DNA of 43,507 nucleotides from Bacteroidaceae bacterium. GTDB lineage: Bacteria > Bacteroidota > Bacteroidia > Bacteroidales > Bacteroidaceae. Below the pieces are notes generated by a model. The model saw only the letters and a program-made list of their open reading frames with translations. It ran no database searches and had not been told where the DNA came from. Where the stretch lies: positions 1-43,507 of the forward strand of contig JAFVTT010000011.1 of NCBI GenBank assembly GCA_017503065.1. The letters are read 5' to 3'. Made by a program: the position numbers and the translations under genes. Shown here piece after piece: positions 43,162-43,507 of this stretch; the first letter of the stretch is position 1; each line of letters begins with the position of its first letter.

Positions 43162-43456
43162 CACTCGCAAAACGGGAACAACTCCTACAAACTGGCGGAG
43201 TTGGTTTTCCTACGCAAAAAAAAGAAAGAGTTCTTTGACAGATTTTCATAGACAGAAATTGTAGTACAGGCTCCGTGCATGTCCTTAGGATATGTATGGA
43301 GGGTAAAAGAGAAAAACTTGTCGATTCCCTTTGCCGAGGTATCACACTTTAAGATTATCTGATTTTACAATTCTCCGAGCAGCGAGCGCAGAGAAAACTT
43401 GTTTTCTATGCCGAGTCGCGAGAGAGAATCGTAGAATTTTTCGATAGAAAAATTAT
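43162..43456 (+). other. rRNA operon leader
   Basis: The roughly 290-base transcribed leader contains a boxA-like antitermination motif, GTTCTTTGACA (43230-43240). Two small perfect hairpins precede 16S: AGAAAAC/GTTTTCT (43392-43398 with 43401-43407) and AATTTTTC/GAAAAATT (43435-43442 with 43447-43454). They probably belong to the processing stem region. No open frame is credible. Confidence 0.65.
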
Positions 43457-43507
43457 ACAATGAAGAGTTTGTTCCTGGTTCAGGATGAACGATAGCTACA
43501 GGCTTAA
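43457..43507 (+). rRNA. 16S ribosomal RNA, 5' end only
   Basis: The sequence TGAAGAGTTTG (43461-43471), then CAGGATGAAC (43481-43490) and TAGCTACAGGCTTAA (43493-43507), matches the start of Bacteroidales 16S rRNA. The window ends about 47 bases in. Three bases differ from the expected sequence: T at 43472 (A expected in GATCCTGG), T at 43479 (C expected in GGCTCAG) and A at 43492 (C expected in AACGCTAG). The mature 5' boundary is approximate. Confidence 0.85.

Noticed and set aside
1..43507. Defence island, prophage, toxin-antitoxin or secondary-metabolite cluster
   Set aside because: I looked for nucleases, restriction enzymes, integrases, phage structural genes, small paired genes and synthetase modules, and found none beyond the transposase tail.

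Overview
The window looks like chromosomal, mostly core DNA from a Bacteroidales bacterium, most likely Prevotellaceae. The evidence is a complete Bacteroidetes-order dcw cluster, the Bacteroidetes promoter signature (TTG or TTTG, 19-20 bp, TAnnTTTG) before many genes, long Bacteroidetes-type MraY and FtsL-like proteins, near-absence of Shine-Dalgarno sequences, T9SS-like C-terminal tails on secreted proteins, and a Bacteroidales-type 16S rRNA 5' end at the right edge. The family assignment is inference from protein style; no database search was possible.

Layout. (1) 1-1527: the tail of an ISL3/ISAon1-like transposase cut by the window edge, then rpsT and tRNA-Glu(UUC) on the minus strand, and recO on the plus strand. 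(2) 1701-16898, minus strand: one uninterrupted division and peptidoglycan cluster in transcription order mraZ, rsmH, ftsL-like, ftsI-type PBP, murE, mraY, murD, ftsW, murG, murC, ftsQ, ftsA, ftsZ. A -7 box and three 10-bp-spaced TGGRN repeats, matching known MraZ operators, lie before mraZ. (3) 17172-21264, plus: a periplasmic cyclophilin, a membrane protein fused to an AraC-like DNA-binding domain, a roughly 550-bp non-coding stretch with 22-bp tandem repeats, and two secreted proteins with T9SS-like tails. (4) 21317-27895, plus: a GlsB/ChoA-like N-acyltransferase, dgt, dut, a TPR protein, a DUF4292-like lipoprotein and an EnvC-like factor, the last five almost touching. (5) 27858-28922, minus: an M20 deacylase. 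(6) 29052-36122, plus: acyl-CoA synthetase, prfB, CYTH protein, two tandem NSS transporters and a three-HhH ComEA-like protein in one apparent operon. (7) 36353-37711: a membrane PlsC-type acyltransferase. (8) 37859-40829, minus: lpxK, purine nucleoside phosphorylase and thiL. (9) 41004-42875, plus: a secreted two-phosphohydrolase fusion. (10) 42876-43507: a GC-rich hairpin repeat, an rRNA promoter and leader, and the first ~47 bases of 16S rRNA.

Functionally the window is dominated by envelope growth: lipid II synthesis (MurE, MraY, MurD, MurG, MurC), septal synthesis (FtsW, PBP), the divisome (FtsZ, FtsA, FtsQ, FtsL), hydrolase activation (EnvC-like), lipid A (LpxK) and acyl-lipid enzymes.

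I saw no CRISPR array, phage, toxin-antitoxin or defence system. The least explained signals are a palindromic interspersed repeat family (copies near 1531, 36198 and 37784), the putative MraZ operator, the 22-bp tandem repeats, a release factor 2 with SPY instead of SPF and no frameshift site, and three unexpected bases in the 16S 5' end.
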